Part shown: positions 13,658 through 25,800 of the stretch, one piece after another
Layout of the letters: each line of letters begins with the position of its first letter
Position numbering within the stretch: the first letter of the stretch is position 1
Origin: Rutidosis leptorrhynchoides
Lineage: Eukaryota > Streptophyta > Magnoliopsida > Asterales > Asteraceae
NCBI RefSeq assembly: GCF_046630445.1
Contig: NC_092340.1
Location: forward strand, 364,974,001-365,038,000
DNA length: 64,000 nucleotides
Reading direction: 5' to 3'
Notes under the pieces: model-generated
Told to the model about the DNA's origin: nothing
Databases searched by the model: none
What the model saw: the letters and a program-made list of their open reading frames with translations, nothing else
Position numbers and translations under genes: made by a program

Positions 13658-15872
13658 TGTCACACCCCCAGTTAGGGCCTGGGTGAAATGTGACTTAATA
13701 TCAAATCAACCAACATATTATAATATACGAGAACAATACTAAATGATAAAACAAACTTTATTGAGCACGCAGCGGAAAATGAAACGTAGTTACAATGATA
13801 GGAGTAACAATAATGGAAATGTTCACATGCAGAAGTAATAAATGCGATATCTCTTGATCCTATGTCCAAGTAGCATCACATAAGCAGTAAGTATAAGAGC
13901 TTGAATCAAACAGCACCTGAGACAAAACATGCTAAAGTGTCAACCAAAAGGTTGAGTGAAGTTCATAGGTTTAACAAATAACTTTGACCGTTTGTTTTAG
14001 ACCACAAGATTTAATTTGTAAGGTTGATCTCCCGCAGGATCAAAAAGTTATGCCAGTGCGTGATATTTAGACTAAACGTTCAAGTTTGCCCCATGACAAG
14101 TTAGTTCTACTTGTCGGTTTAATTTCATTATCAAGCAATACAAAGATAACATCAAATGTATCGGGGACGTTACTCCCGATAGGCCTACCCCCAATAACTA
14201 AGCATGCCGCAGCACCTAAAAATATCACTGTAGGGACTTAGTCGGACATAGCCGGGTATAGCATAGTTTTAGTTGGTACTTGTGTCTAAATTGTAAATAG
14301 TAAAAGCAGCATGTGTCTCACCCCAATAAGTATAAAAAGTAAATTGAGCTCAAGTAAAGTGGGGCTATAAAAATCACCTTAGTAAGTAGAGAGAGAGTTA
14401 TTCCTCAGAATAAAGAGTTGAACGAGTGAGCAGGAAAGTCAACCTATTGACATTTAAGAGTAGTTAAGTGTTTTGCCCATGTTTAAGTTTAAGTATGTGT
14501 TTAAGTATAGTTTGTTTTACTAAGTTTCTATTCCTAGTAAGTTACTATTTTTATAAAGTTTCCATTTTTAGAAAGTTTCTTATTTTACTAAGTTTCTATG
14601 ACTAGAGAGTTTCTACTTTTATAAGTGTTTTTCATTTTAGGATACTTGCCGTATTAGATAAGCTTCCAATCACCCCTTTCCCTTCGAATGGCTAATTTAG
14701 ATCTAGGGGCTTGAGCCATAGGACCCTTTAAATCGGAAATCCAAACCCTCTGCCTAGAATCTCGTAGAAACCATTCGTCAAGAAAGTTCGAAGATCTATA
14801 CATCTCTAATACATATCCCAAAATGTTTTTGTGCTACAATATAAGTAGTAGGTTATAGGTGCTAGTAATAGTAATAGTAATAGTGTATACATGTTAAGTA
14901 CTAGTATAAGTAGTATTAGGGTTTAAGGTTTTAATATGTATATGTATATATAATTCGTATATATACATAAAAATATATTTTTTTTTACATGTATATATGT
15001 ATATATAAATCTAGGAGTGTTTATGTATATACTTATGAATAACAAGTTTATAATATAAATATGAATTAACAAAGATTAAAGTTTATGTAAATAGTTTAGG
15101 GTTTATGTTATACCTTTGAAGATTCAAGATAATTAACAAAGAAAAGATGAACACGATGAAGATGGAAGATCAAAGCCTTAAAAATCTTGAAGAACTCCTT
15201 GAAGATTCTTGAAGAACACGAAGAACAAGCTTGAAGATCCGAATACCACAAGAGAGGGAGAGGGAGAGATTGTTTTTGAGAGGATTTTGGTGTGATTTGT
15301 GAATGAGAAACTAGGAGTTTATATAGTGCAAGTATTAGAGTGTTAGTCAACATAAGGATGTTCTAATTAATGATTTTATTTTGTTTTATAATTTTTAGTC
15401 AACAATAGGTGGTACTAGTTTATATATATATTTTATTTTAATTTTTAGTCAACATAAGGATGTAATTGTTTAAGATTCTTTAGTCTCATTATTATTACTA
15501 TTATTACTATTATTATTTTTACATTTACTACATGATAAGTATTATTTCTTTTTACTAATTCATGACTTGTATATATTTAGTTCCCAATTGTTTTATTATT
15601 TATATAAATGTCAATTTTTATTTATTACTTATAGGTTATTAGTTATAATATTACATAAATGCATAAATTTTAATTAGCAGTGAGTGTCGACTAACAGTTT
15701 ATTATTTTCATCTTTTATTAACTTGTCAATTATTGCACAAAGTTAATTAATATGTTTTCTAACTCTTAACACTTAACAATTGTTGATTAAAGTTTGATCA
15801 TTAAGTTTTAATTATATTGTTTGGGCATTTAATATTGAAAAAATATAGAATGGAAAAATGAGGGTCGTTATA
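13658..15872 (-). repeat. 3' LTR of the young Tekay element
   Basis: On the minus strand it runs from TATAACGACCC (15872) to GGGTGTGACA (13658). A TATA-like box (TATATAAAC, about 15318-15326) lies about 550 nt in. Conserved short boxes shared with other LTR families lie at 13912-13975 and around 13998-14013, and a CAGCGGAA box at about 13770. Confidence 0.93.
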
Positions 15873-15909
15873 GTACCTCCCCGTTATTGAAAACTTCGTC
15901 CCGAAGTTT

Positions 15910-18900
15910 TTAGGTAGTTTTCTCGTTTGCATCAGCAGTTGAGAAGAGATGGGGATATTTCCGTTTCATATGGTCTTTGCGTTCCCAGGTATATTCGGGG
16001 CCTCTACGCGAATTCCACCGGACTTTAACGATAGGTATATTGCTTTTACGCGTTTGTTTGACCTCTCCTTCCATGATTTCTATAGGTTCTTCAACGAAGT
16101 GCATTTGCTCATCAATGCGGACATCATCCAGAGGAATAACGAGTGTGTCATCGGCAAGACACCGTTTAAGATTTGAGACATGAAACACATCATGTACTTG
16201 ACTAAGTTCGGTTGGCAGTTCTAATCGGTATGCCACGGGACCGACTCTTTCAGTGATTGTGAATGGTCCAACATATCGTGGACTGAGTTTACTTCGCTTA
16301 CCGAAGCGGACAACACCTTTCCAAGGGGATACTTTCAACATGACTTTATCTCCAACTTGGTATTCGATGTCTTTTCGTTTCTTATTGGCATAGCTTTTCT
16401 GTCGGCTACGGGCAGTTTCTAAACGTTGCTTGATTTGAACGATCTTTTCGGTAGTTTCGTGAATAATTTCAGGACCAGTTAAATGTCTGTCCTCAAGTTC
16501 ATCCCAACACAAAGGGGATCTACACTTCCGTCCATATAAAGCTTCAAAAGGTGCAGCCTTAATGCTGGAGTGATAACTGTTATTATAAGAAAATTCAACC
16601 AAAGGTAGATGTCTATCCCATCCTTTGCCGAAATCGATTGCACAAGCACGTAGCATATCCTCCATAGTTTGAATGGTTCGTTCACTTTGACCATCGGTTT
16701 GCGGATGATAAGCTGTACTCATGTCGAGTTGAGTTCCAAGAGCAGATTGTAAAGTTTTCCAAAATCTAGAAACAAATCGACTATCGCGATCAGAAATGAT
16801 CGAGATAGGAACACCATGACGTGAGACGATTTCTTTAATATAAAGCTGTGCTAATCTCTCCATCTTGTCGGTTTCCTTGATCGGTATGAAATGTGCAGAT
16901 TTAGTAAGACGATCAACTACGACCCAAATAGTATCGTTACCGTTCGAAGTCTTAGGTAACTTAGTAACGAAGTCCATAGTGATACCTTCCCACTTCCACT
17001 GCGGAATGTCGGGTTGTGTCAACAGACCAGAAGGCTTTTGATGTTCGGCCTTGACTTTCAAACAAGTGAGACACTTACTAACATAAGTAGCAATATCGGC
17101 TTTCATGTTAGGCCACCAGTAGAATTCCTTCACATCGTGATACATCTTACTGGAACCGGGATGGATAGAATATCTAGTCTTATGTGCTTCATCCAAGACT
17201 AGTTCGCGAAGATTACCAAAACGAGGAACCCAGATTCTATTGCCAAAGTACCGTGTACAATTAGCTTTCACTTGAAGTTGGTTCTCAAAACCAATAGGTC
17301 CTTCACCTTCGATAAGTGTCGGTCTAATAGCTTCCAATTGAGCTTCACAGATTCGTGAAATAAGATTCGATTTGATTTTTAGGTTTAAAGCACGAACACG
17401 TTTAATATCGTCTTTTCGACTAAGGGCATCGGCAACTACATTCGCCTTGCCAGGATGATATTTCAGCTCACAATAATAATCGTTCAATGTCTCGAGCCAT
17501 CGACTTTGCCTCATATTCAGCTGTTTTTGATCAAAGATGTGTCGAAGACTTTTATGGTCAGTGTACACCGTAAAGTGATTACCATAGAGATAATGTCTCC
17601 ATATCTTTAATGCAAATACCACGGCACCTAACTCTAGGTCATGTGTGGTATAGTTTACTTCATGTTTCTTCAACTGTCTAGATGCATAGGCGATAACCTT
17701 CTCTCGTTGCATTAAAACACAACCAAAGCCATGCTTTGAGGCATCGCAGTAAACAACAAAGTCGTCGGTACCTTCAGGTAAAGAAAGAATCGGGGTTGTG
17801 GTCAACTTCTCCTTCAGAATCTTGAAAGCAGATTCCTGTTCTTCGGACCACTCAAATTTCTTCCCTTTTTGAGTCAGCTTTGTAAGAGGTTTGGCAATGA
17901 GAGAAAAATCTTTTATAAACCTTCGATAGTAACCGGCAAGTCCCAAAAATTGACGAATATGCTTTGCAGTCTTTGGTATCTCCCAGTTCTGAATAGCAGT
18001 AATCTTAGCTGGATCGACATGTATTCCATTTCTATCAACAACATGTCCGAGAAATTGTACGGTTTTGAGCCAAAACTCGCACTTAGAAAATTTAGCATAA
18101 AGTTGTTCCTTTCGTAAGAGTTCAAGAATCATGCGCAAATGTTGCTCATGCTCTTTCTCATTCTTCGAATAGATCAAGATGTCGTCAATGAATACGATGA
18201 CAAATTTGTCAAGATACGGTTTACAAACACGATTCATGAGGTCCATGAACACGGCAGGAGCATTAGTTAAACCAAAAGGCATGACACAGAATTCATAGTG
18301 CCCATAACGAGTGCGAAAAGCAGTCTTAGGAATATCGGATTCCTTGACCTTGAGTTGGTGATAACCGGATCTTAAATCAATCTTTGAATAAACACTTGAC
18401 CCTTGAAGTTGGTCAAATAGATCATCAATACGTGGCAACGGATAACGGTTCTTGATAGTAAGCTTGTTAAGTTCGCGGTAATCAATGCACATCCTTAATG
18501 TACCATCCTTCTTTTTAACAAACAGAATAGGAGCTCCCCAAGGGGACGAGCTTGGACGAATGAAACCTTTATCCAATAGTTCTTGGAGTTGATTGGATAA
18601 TTCCTTCATTTCGGAAGGTGCTAAACGGTATGGTGCTTTAGCAACAGGAGCAGCACCAGGAGTTAAATCAATTTGGAATTCAACTTGTCGAGGAGGTGGA
18701 ATACCCGGAAGATCTTCGGGAAACACATCGGGAAAGTCTTTAACTACTGGTACATCTTCAATTCGCTTCTCTTTCGATTCAATCAGATTAATGTGGGCTA
18801 GAATAGCTGGATAACCTTTCATAAGGTATTTGCGGGTTTTAATACAGGAGATAATATTGAGATTGGAACCACTCTTTTCACCTTGGATAATAAGAGTCTC

Positions 18901-20313
18901 TCCATTTCCTAATGGAACATGAACGGTTTTATCGTAACACATGATCGCAGCTCTTAATGGACGTAACCAATCCATTCCAACTACGACATCGAAACTTCCT
19001 AGCTCGACCGGCAAAAGGTCTATCTTAAATTCTTTGCTGGCTAAGATTAGGTTGCAGTTTTTATAAATTTTATCAACTTTCATGATCTTTCCATTGGCTA
19101 CTTCTACTAATCGTTTAGTTTCTAAGGGTTGAGGCTTTTCAGTAAATAGGGTACAAAATTCATTAGATACGTAACTTCGGTCGGCACCAGTATCGAATAA
19201 AATAGTTGCGTAGCAATTATTGACGAGATACGTACCCGTGATGACCTCATCTTCATCTCGGGCTTCAGCAGCAGTAATAACAAATGCACGACCCTTTGCA
19301 GCAGTAGTATTGGCTCCAGTAGCAGGATTATCTCTCTTCTTAGGGCAATTTGGACTAATGTGTCCCTTTTCCCCACAAGTATAACAAGTAGGAGGAGCTT
19401 TGGCAGGAACAATAGATTTATTCTTTGGAGGAGTCCTACACGTCTTAGCTACGTGTCCCACTTTCTTACACAACGAACAAGTGGCAGTGCACTGCCCCGG
19501 GTGATGCCTTTCACAACGAACACAAAAAGGATAAGTGCCCCTATAATTCGTCCTTGTACTATCCATAAGCTTTTTACTAACATTCTGAGTTGAACCTTGA
19601 GACGGCTCAAACTTCCTCTTACCATCATTACCCTTGGTTTCAACTTGCTTATTGGCCGACGCCCTTCTTCTCTTGGCCAACATGAGATTTTGTGCCATGA
19701 GAATCACAGCATCCAAAGTAACCTTCTCAGCAGCAATAACATTCCCTTGAACATCCTCGGGAAGACCTTCAATATACCGCTCAATTCTTCTAGCTTCAGT
19801 AGGAAACATTTCAGGACATAGAGTAGAAAGCTCCAGATAACGATTGGTATAATTCTCAATGTCAGTACCCTTGACCCTGAGTTCCCAGAACTCAGCTTCA
19901 AGCTTCTGAACTTGACTCCTTGGGCAGAATTTGTTGACCATCATACTTTTGAGTTCGTCCCATGGAATTGCATTAGCATTATCAATTCCTACGGACTTGG
20001 CATAAGCAGTCCACCAAGTTAAAGCATTACCACCCAACGAGCTAGTGGCATACTTTACTCGATCATCATCACCACAGTTGCAAATACGGAAAATAGATTC
20101 CATCTTTTCGAACCAACGAACTAGTTCGACAGCTTCTTCGTTTCCCTTAAAAGCGGGAGGGTGACAGTTTGTAAAGTCCTTGTAGGAACAAGGTTTTGGT
20201 TGAGTATTAGCATGATTAGCTTGGGCGTTGCCTTGGGCAGCAGCGAGTAACTGTTGGAATTGCTCAGTAGTTAACACAACGTTGTTAACGGTAGGTGCAG
20301 CTGAACGAACCAT
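15910..20313 (-). CDS. Tekay gag-pol polyprotein region
   Basis: A single long frame. Parts on the minus strand, in order: gag domain (about 20313-19560), two CCHC zinc knuckles (about 19480 and 19380), aspartic protease (DTGADRSY, about 19190), reverse transcriptase (FIDDILIYS, about 18175-18200), RNase H (YCDASKHG, about 17740), zinc-binding and catalytic integrase (about 17250-16450), and a C-terminal chromodomain-like segment (about 16090-15960). The frame extends upstream to 20451, but the start at 20313 ([11 protein letters not shown]) is preferred: the 46 residues before it resemble leader sequence and the gag similarity begins just after it. Gag and pol are in one frame, as is common in this clade. 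Confidence 0.93.
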   Translation of the reverse strand: MVRSAAPTVNNVVLTTEQFQQLLAAAQGNAQANHANTQPKPCSYKDFTNCHPPAFKGNEEAVELVRWFEKMESIFRICNCGDDDRVKYATSSLGGNALTWWTAYAKSVGIDNANAIPWDELKSMMVNKFCPRSQVQKLEAEFWELRVKGTDIENYTNRYLELSTLCPEMFPTEARRIERYIEGLPEDVQGNVIAAEKVTLDAVILMAQNLMLAKRRRASANKQVETKGNDGKRKFEPSQGSTQNVSKKLMDSTRTNYRGTYPFCVRCERHHPGQCTATCSLCKKVGHVAKTCRTPPKNKSIVPAKAPPTCYTCGEKGHISPNCPKKRDNPATGANTTAAKGRAFVITAAEARDEDEVITGTYLVNNCYATILFDTGADRSYVSNEFCTLFTEKPQPLETKRLVEVANGKIMKVDKIYKNCNLILASKEFKIDLLPVELGSFDVVVGMDWLRPLRAAIMCYDKTVHVPLGNGETLIIQGEKSGSNLNIISCIKTRKYLMKGYPAILAHINLIESKEKRIEDVPVVKDFPDVFPEDLPGIPPPRQVEFQIDLTPGAAPVAKAPYRLAPSEMKELSNQLQELLDKGFIRPSSSPWGAPILFVKKKDGTLRMCIDYRELNKLTIKNRYPLPRIDDLFDQLQGSSVYSKIDLRSGYHQLKVKESDIPKTAFRTRYGHYEFCVMPFGLTNAPAVFMDLMNRVCKPYLDKFVIVFIDDILIYSKNEKEHEQHLRMILELLRKEQLYAKFSKCEFWLKTVQFLGHVVDRNGIHVDPAKITAIQNWEIPKTAKHIRQFLGLAGYYRRFIKDFSLIAKPLTKLTQKGKKFEWSEEQESAFKILKEKLTTTPILSLPEGTDDFVVYCDASKHGFGCVLMQREKVIAYASRQLKKHEVNYTTHDLELGAVVFALKIWRHYLYGNHFTVYTDHKSLRHIFDQKQLNMRQSRWLETLNDYYCELKYHPGKANVVADALSRKDDIKRVRALNLKIKSNLISRICEAQLEAIRPTLIEGEGPIGFENQLQVKANCTRYFGNRIWVPRFGNLRELVLDEAHKTRYSIHPGSSKMYHDVKEFYWWPNMKADIATYVSKCLTCLKVKAEHQKPSGLLTQPDIPQWKWEGITMDFVTKLPKTSNGNDTIWVVVDRLTKSAHFIPIKETDKMERLAQLYIKEIVSRHGVPISIISDRDSRFVSRFWKTLQSALGTQLDMSTAYHPQTDGQSERTIQTMEDMLRACAIDFGKGWDRHLPLVEFSYNNSYHSSIKAAPFEALYGRKCRSPLCWDELEDRHLTGPEIIHETTEKIVQIKQRLETARSRQKSYANKKRKDIEYQVGDKVMLKVSPWKGVVRFGKRSKLSPRYVGPFTITERVGPVAYRLELPTELSQVHDVFHVSNLKRCLADDTLVIPLDDVRIDEQMHFVEEPIEIMEGEVKQTRKSNIPIVKVRWNSRRGPEYTWERKDHMKRKYPHLFSTADANEKTT

Positions 20314-20561
20314 GATGTCACTACATAAAAGTGAACATATGTTTGATAAGTTTAACAAGTTATAAGTTTGAGTAATCACAAGTATGAATAAACTAAAGTA
20401 TTGATATCGCATGATATTAATAAAACACTTTATATTATTAGAACGAGGCATTAAATAAGCCTTTATTACACGATTCAGAAATAGAAATTGTTTAAGGCAC
20501 AGCCTTTACATAGATGGAAAATAGGAAAAATAACTAGGAAATATTAAGATTGAAGTAGTCT

Positions 20562-21221
20562 TCATATTTCGTCTCCAACCTTCTTCATAAACTCCTCAAC
20601 TTTCTCATTTTTCGTCTTTTGTTTCTCATAGAGATACTCGAAGTTATCATAAAGGTTGGTAACACGACTGTTTACGGCATTAGTGTTGTACTCTCTTATG
20701 GCAAGTTGTTCGTCGACTCGACCTTTCTCCATTTTCATTTGGACATCAACATCCTCCTTGAGGTAAGCAAGTGATTGCTTTCCCCAGCGAGTGTTGCGTT
20801 CTTCCTCGCACTTTAGCATCAGCAACTCCTTTCTTAGCTCGACGTTTTCTTTCATAAGTTTCTTCATTCGACGATCCACTCTTTCCATGTGGCGAAGTAG
20901 ACCTCCAATGTTTCTCTCGGTATCGTTTCGTAATCTCATGATTTCATACTTAGGACCATCATAAAAAGGAGATCGGGCTCTCTTCCTTGATGGACCAACT
21001 TCTTCATGCCGTTTTCCCTTATCTTGGGTTCTCGGAGTTGGGTAGTATTGAGGAGACCCATGTGAATCTAAAATAGTATTCGGGCTATAATTCAGCGGTG
21101 GTGAAGCAGGACTATAAAGAGGACTTCGAACTGGTCTCGAAGTTGAAGAGTGTCCAACACCTACTTCGGTGGTAGGGTTGTGAGTTGCTTTGTTGGGCTT
21201 GTTAACGCTTGAGCTTGACAT
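20562..21221 (-). CDS. Accessory ORF between primer-binding site and gag (219 aa)
   Basis: It begins about 215 bp after the 5' LTR and ends about 250 bp before the gag start. The N-terminal third is rich in Ser and Pro (for example SRPVRSPLYSPASPP), followed by a basic patch (GPSRKRARSP, a possible nuclear localisation signal) and a charged, helix-rich C-terminal half (about residues 95-219: KKLMKENVELRKELLML) that should form a coiled coil. I do not recognise the family. The Tekay element at 36943-47934 has a frame of similar length in the same place. Function unknown; an RNA-binding, gag-assisting or silencing-related role would be speculation. Confidence 0.7.
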   Translation of the reverse strand: MSSSSVNKPNKATHNPTTEVGVGHSSTSRPVRSPLYSPASPPLNYSPNTILDSHGSPQYYPTPRTQDKGKRHEEVGPSRKRARSPFYDGPKYEIMRLRNDTERNIGGLLRHMERVDRRMKKLMKENVELRKELLMLKCEEERNTRWGKQSLAYLKEDVDVQMKMEKGRVDEQLAIREYNTNAVNSRVTNLYDNFEYLYEKQKTKNEKVEEFMKKVGDEI

Positions 21222-21436
21222 CCTATCATTAGGAAAGAGACCTTGATTAGAATCTTTGAGTCAAGTTTATTAAAGCATAATTGTTAAGATTATACGACAA
21301 TCCTAAGTGCTTTAAGTCTAAGGCAGGAAAGGTTATAGTTTCCTAGATTGCTAAGGCACCCTAGCTAACAAGTAAGGCACACATAAAAATGCAATCCTGG
21401 TTCTCTATAACAGCCTGGTTTGCTCTGATACCAATC

Positions 21437-23651
21437 TGTCACACCCCCAGTTAGGGCCTGGGTGAAATGTGACTTAATATCAAATCAACCAACATATTAT
21501 AATATACGAGAACAATACTAAATGATAAAACAAACTTTATTGAGCACGCAGCGGAAAATGAAACGTAGTTACAATGATAGGAGTAACAATAATGGAAATG
21601 TTCACATGCAGAAGTAATAAATGCGATATCTCTTGATCCTATGTCCAAGTAGCATCACATAAGCAGTAAGTATAAGAGCTTGAATCAAACAGCACCTGAG
21701 ACAAAACATGCTAAAGTGTCAACCAAAAGGTTGAGTGAAGTTCATAGGTTTAACAAATAACTTTGACCGTTTGTTTTAGACCACAAGATTTAATTTGTAA
21801 GGTTGATCTCCCGCAGGATCAAAAAGTTATGCCAGTGCGTGATATTTAGACTAAACGTTCAAGTTTGCCCCATGACAAGTTAGTTCTACTTGTCGGTTTA
21901 ATTTCATTATCAAGCAATACAAAGATAACATCAAATGTATCGGGGACGTTACTCCCGATAGGCCTACCCCCAATAACTAAGCATGCCGCAGCACCTAAAA
22001 ATATCACTGTAGGGACTTAGTCGGACATAGCCGGGTATAGCATAGTTTTAGTTGGTACTTGTGTCTAAATTGTAAATAGTAAAAGCAGCATGTGTCTCAC
22101 CCCAATAAGTATAAAAAGTAAATTGAGCTCAAGTAAAGTGGGGCTATAAAAATCACCTTAGTAAGTAGAGAGAGAGCTATTCCTCAGAATAAAGAGTTGA
22201 ACGAGTGAGCAGGAAAGTCAACCTATTGACATTTAAGAGTAGTTAAGTGTTTTGCCCATGTTTAAGTTTAAGTATGTGTTTAAGTATAGTTTGTTTTACT
22301 AAGTTTCTATTCCTAGTAAGTTACTATTTTTATAAAGTTTCCATTTTTAGAAAGTTTCTTATTTTACTAAGTTTCTATGACTAGAGAGTTTCTACTTTTA
22401 TAAGTGTTTTTCATTTTAGGATACTTGCCGTATTAGATAAGCTTCCAATCACCCCTTTCCCTTCGAATGGCTAATTTAGATCTAGGGGCTTGAGCCATAG
22501 GACCCTTTAAATCGGAAATCCAAACCCTCTGCCTAGAATCTCGTAGAAACCATTCGTCAAGAAAGTTCGAAGATCTATACATCTCTAATACATATCCCAA
22601 AATGTTTTTGTGCTACAATATAAGTAGTAGGTTATAGGTGCTAGTAATAGTAATAGTAATAGTGTATACATGTTAAGTACTAGTATAAGTAGTATTAGGG
22701 TTTAAGGTTTTAATATGTATATGTATATATAATTCGTATATATACATAAAAATATATATTTTTTTACATGTATATATGTATATATAAATCTAGGAGTGTT
22801 TATGTATATACTTATGAATAACAAGTTTATAATATAAATATGAATTAACAAAGATTAAAGTTTATGTAAATAGTTTAGGGTTTATGTTATACCTTTGAAG
22901 ATTCAAGATAATTAACAAAGAAAAGATGAACACGATGAAGATGGAAGATCAAAGCCTTAAAAATCTTGAAGAACTCCTTGAAGATTCTTGAAGAACACGA
23001 AGAACAAGCTTGAAGATCCGAATACCACAAGAGAGGGAGAGGGAGAGATTGTTTTTGAGAGGATTTTGGTGTGATTTGTGAATGAGAAACTAGGAGTTTA
23101 TATAGTGCAAGTATTAGAGTGTTAGTCAACATAAGGATGTTCTAATTAATGATTTTATTTTGTTTTATAATTTTTAGTCAACAATAGGTGGTACTAGTTT
23201 ATATATATATTTTATTTTAATTTTTAGTCAACATAAGGATGTAATTGTTTAAGATTCTTTAGTCTCATTATTATTACTATTATTACTATTATTATTTTTA
23301 CATTTACTACATGATAAGTATTATTTCTTTTTACTAATTCATGACTTGTATATATTTAGTTCCCAATTGTTTTATTATTTATATAAATGTCAATTTTTAT
23401 TTATTACTTATAGGTTATTAGTTATAATATTACATAAATGCATAAATTTTAATTAGCAGTGAGTGTCGACTAACAGTTTATTATTTTCATCTTTTATTAA
23501 CTTGTCAATTATTGCACAAAGTTAATTAATATGTTTTCTAACTCTTAACACTTAACAATTGTTGATTAAAGTTTGATCATTAAGTTTTAATTATATTGTT
23601 TGGGCATTTAATATTGAAAAAATATAGAATGGAAAAATGAGGGTCGTTATA
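21437..23651 (-). repeat. 5' LTR of the young Tekay element
   Basis: Near-identical copy of 13658-15872, offset by 7779 bp, and carrying the active promoter position for the minus-strand element: TATA-like box about 23097-23105. The conserved boxes lie at about 21691-21754 and 21777-21792. The primer-binding site follows its 3' end. Confidence 0.93.
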
Positions 23652-23893
23652 ACTACGAGCAACCCGAAGTCATTGCAGGCGAAACTTTATGGTCATGAGG
23701 AGAATAACTTTGTGAGTGCAAGGAATCGAACTCTTGACTTTCACGGGGTAATAATGAAAAGAATCGAAATCGTAAATATAAATGGAAAAAAAAATAAAAA
23801 CATCACGGCAATGGGGTCATAATGAAAAGAATCAAGTGTCAGATATGCAAAGCTAGGGGTGTTTTCAGAATTACCGTATCTCAAAGGGGAGTA
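23652..23893. repeat. Dispersed repeat, right half, interrupted by the Tekay element
   Basis: It continues the sequence at 13630-13657. The combined unit (ACTGACTAAT, ATGGTCATGAGGAGAAT, AATCGAACTCTTGAC) resembles 24420-24540 (ACTGACTAAT, ATGACCATGAGGAAGAAT, AATTGAACCATTGACC). The GAATCGAAC motif recalls a tRNA B box in reverse, so an old SINE is possible but not shown. No gene in this stretch. Confidence 0.55.
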
Positions 23894-24010
23894 ATATGTA
23901 CACAACCAACTTTTACACATACACAACCAAATATGCTTTATAGTGTTGCACTGTACAATACTGTAAAGCATGTTTGGTTGTGTATGTGTAAAAATTGGTT
24001 GTGTACATAT
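23894..24010. repeat. Foldback element, ~117 bp
   Basis: Two nearly perfect complementary arms (about 23894-23950 and 23957-24010) begin ATATGTACACAACCAA and end TTGGTTGTGTACATAT, with only a few bases between them. Its form is that of a very small MITE or foldback. Superfamily not assignable. Confidence 0.85.
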
Positions 24011-24061
24011 CATCACCCTATCTCAAAAGATTTACTATCATTACAATACTACTCCCTATTA

Positions 24062-24258
24062 CTCCCTTCGTCCCATTATAAGTGTCCACTTACTTTTTGC
24101 ACACAGTTTTAGGAAATCCCACTAACTTCATTCTCCACCAATCAGAAATTTTCTCTCTCCAGAATAACCTCTTCTCATTGGTTGAAAGTACAATATGGAC
24201 ACTTGTAATGGAACATCCCAAAATAGAAATGTGGACACTTGTGGTGGGACGGAGGGAG
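24062..24258. mobile_element. Stowaway-like MITE (Tc1/mariner), 197 bp
   Basis: The ends CTCCCTTCGTCCCA and GGGACGGAGGGAG match the Stowaway terminal consensus. TA dinucleotides flank both sides (24060-24061, 24259-24260). The sub-terminal segments also pair (GTGTCCACTT / TGGACACTTG). Non-coding, non-autonomous. Confidence 0.93.
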
Positions 24259-24285
24259 TATACAATTATATTTACATTTACATTA

Positions 24286-24419
24286 CTTTTAGTATTACTA
24301 TACCAAGGCAAAATATTTGTATCTTTTTAAACTTGTTTATCCATTTTTTTTTTTTAGTATTACTATACCAAGGCAAAATATTTGTATCTTTCTAAACTTG
24401 TTTATCCAATTTTTTTTTT
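24286..24419. repeat. Tandem duplication, two ~66-bp units
   Basis: Two adjacent copies of a unit containing AGTATTACTATACCAAGGCA and AACTTGTTTATCCA, nearly identical. A local slippage or unequal exchange product next to the Stowaway MITE. Confidence 0.92.
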
Positions 24420-24585
24420 AAAACTGACTAATCTCAAGTACCCCAGAGTCACTGTAGGCAACACATCTATGACCATGAGGAAGAATATCTATGTAATTTC
24501 ATGAAATTGAACCATTGACCTCCACATTGAAAGGTCGGGTCTTACCATGTCACCACCACTCACTGGTTGCAAAAAATCGGTATCA
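24420..24585. repeat. Dispersed repeat, second copy
   Basis: It resembles the sequence interrupted by the Tekay element at 13630-13657/23652-23760 (see there), and then ends in CACCACCACTCACTGG. No coding content. Confidence 0.5.
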
Positions 24586-24767
24586 TCATTTTTTTATATT
24601 TTGTGATTGATACTTTTTTTTATTATGTATTTAAAAAATAGATTTTTCATTTATTGTGATGTCATTAAAGGGCCATTTTCACACGTTATAAATAAATAGA
24701 CTCGGTTCAAATAATTCTAATTATTGTAATGTAATCATGTGCTACGTTTTTTTTTTTTTAAGTGATT
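24586..24767. repeat. Direct repeat, copy 2 (identical to 13210-13389)
   Basis: Same block as at 13210-13389; differs only in poly-T length. A SINE lies directly to its right, and the poly-T plus AAGTGATT end may be the SINE tail (minus strand). Confidence 0.95.
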
Positions 24768-25062
24768 GTGATCACCCGAGGGGGACTAAACCACCAGTTG
24801 CGATCATCTCCCGTTTCGACTATGCCGATGCAACGATAATAACCCCGCCCACATTGCTGCCCGGGAGGAAACTTTGAAATCGATTCAAGGGCAGAGCAAA
24901 GTAAAACCCCCCTCCCCTTTAACCCCAAACGACATGGGAAAGGTGTCATGAGTTGATACTTCATGACATGGATAAAATTGTGTTTTTAAGTATGTAGTCA
25001 ACGGAGGTCGAACTTCTGACCTCTTCTAAAAGAGCAGGCCACCAACTGTTGGACTCATGTTC
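24747..25062 (-). mobile_element. tRNA-derived SINE
   Basis: Read on the minus strand, the left part near 25060-25000 has a B-box-like AAGTTCGACCTCC preceded by a tRNA-like GTTGGTGGCC. The body then contains GGGCAGCAATGTGGG, TTATCGTTGCATCGG and CCCCTCGGGTGATCAC, followed by a poly-A tract (plus-strand poly-T about 24747-24759). A pol III promoter, about 300 bp length and A-tail fit a SINE. Boundaries are approximate and no target duplication was identified. Confidence 0.65.
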
Positions 25063-25160
25063 TATGTTACTTTAGATAGATTTTTACATTGTGTGTAAAA
25101 ACAAGATTTACATTTTTATGTATATTTTCGATTTCCGATTTCCGATGTACATAGTAGAGA

Positions 25161-25225
<65 letters not shown>

Positions 25226-25356
25226 GTACTATAGTACTCGGGTACCTGTGTATAAAAGTAAGACCCGTATGCCAGAATTTATCAATCTCAAAAGATTTAC
25301 TATCATTACAATTACAAATTACAATTATTTACATTATTTAAGATTCTATGTTTTCT

Positions 25357-25401
<45 letters not shown>

Positions 25402-25660
25402 ATTTACATTACGTAGAATTAACTCATCTTCGATGTACTATTTATGTAAAAGTAGACTTTTCAATCTCTAATTCACCAAACTTCTTGTTGTTAGAAGAGT
25501 TATTAACACTTTCCTGGCTAGTATGTAAGTGGCAATACGTACTGTAAGTCCTCTATATCCATTGTGATACGTTTCACTCTCTACCCTGAACTTTTTTCAT
25601 AGAACTCTATCTTCTAATTCAACTCGGCTCTATTTTTTATTCAACAGCAACTGTCAATTT
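25063..25660. other. Non-coding stretch with (TA)n and poly-A
   Basis: No gene. It holds a TA tract (about 25165-25223) and a poly-A run (about 25360-25399), with unique-looking AT-rich sequence around them. Confidence 0.85.
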
Positions 25661-25800
25661 ACGTATTGACTGCCGTTTAGAGCCTAAATTAAATTTCATT
25701 CATGATTTAAAAACCATGAAAATTTATTCTACCTTTTTCATAAAGTTTCAATTTTATTTTTAATTTTAATTTACTATTTTTTCAAAAAAAAAAAAATCCT
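25660..25800 (+). repeat. Fragment resembling RTE LINE 3' UTR
   Basis: GACTGCCGTTTAGAGCCTAAATT followed by a CATGAAAAT block matches the LINE 3' region at about 11945-12010 (GACTGCCGCTTAGAGCCT, CATGAAAAT), with small gaps, and is likewise followed by long T/A runs. Confidence 0.55.

Larger units (their letters stand above)
13658..23651 (-). mobile_element. Complete-looking Tekay-type Ty3 chromovirus, very young
   Basis: LTRs 13658-15872 and 21437-23651 are both 2215 bp and differ at about 2 positions by eye. The 5-bp target duplication ACTAC flanks the element (13653-13657 and 23652-23656). The primer-binding site next to the 5' LTR (about 21421-21434, minus strand) is TTGGTATCAGAGC, complementary to initiator tRNA-Met. 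A purine-rich tract (CGGGGAGGTAC on the minus strand) adjoins the 3' LTR. Between them lie an accessory ORF and a gag-pol frame. At 1.3e-8 substitutions per site per year, two differences give an age of tens of thousands of years. It looks whole. Confidence 0.95.
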
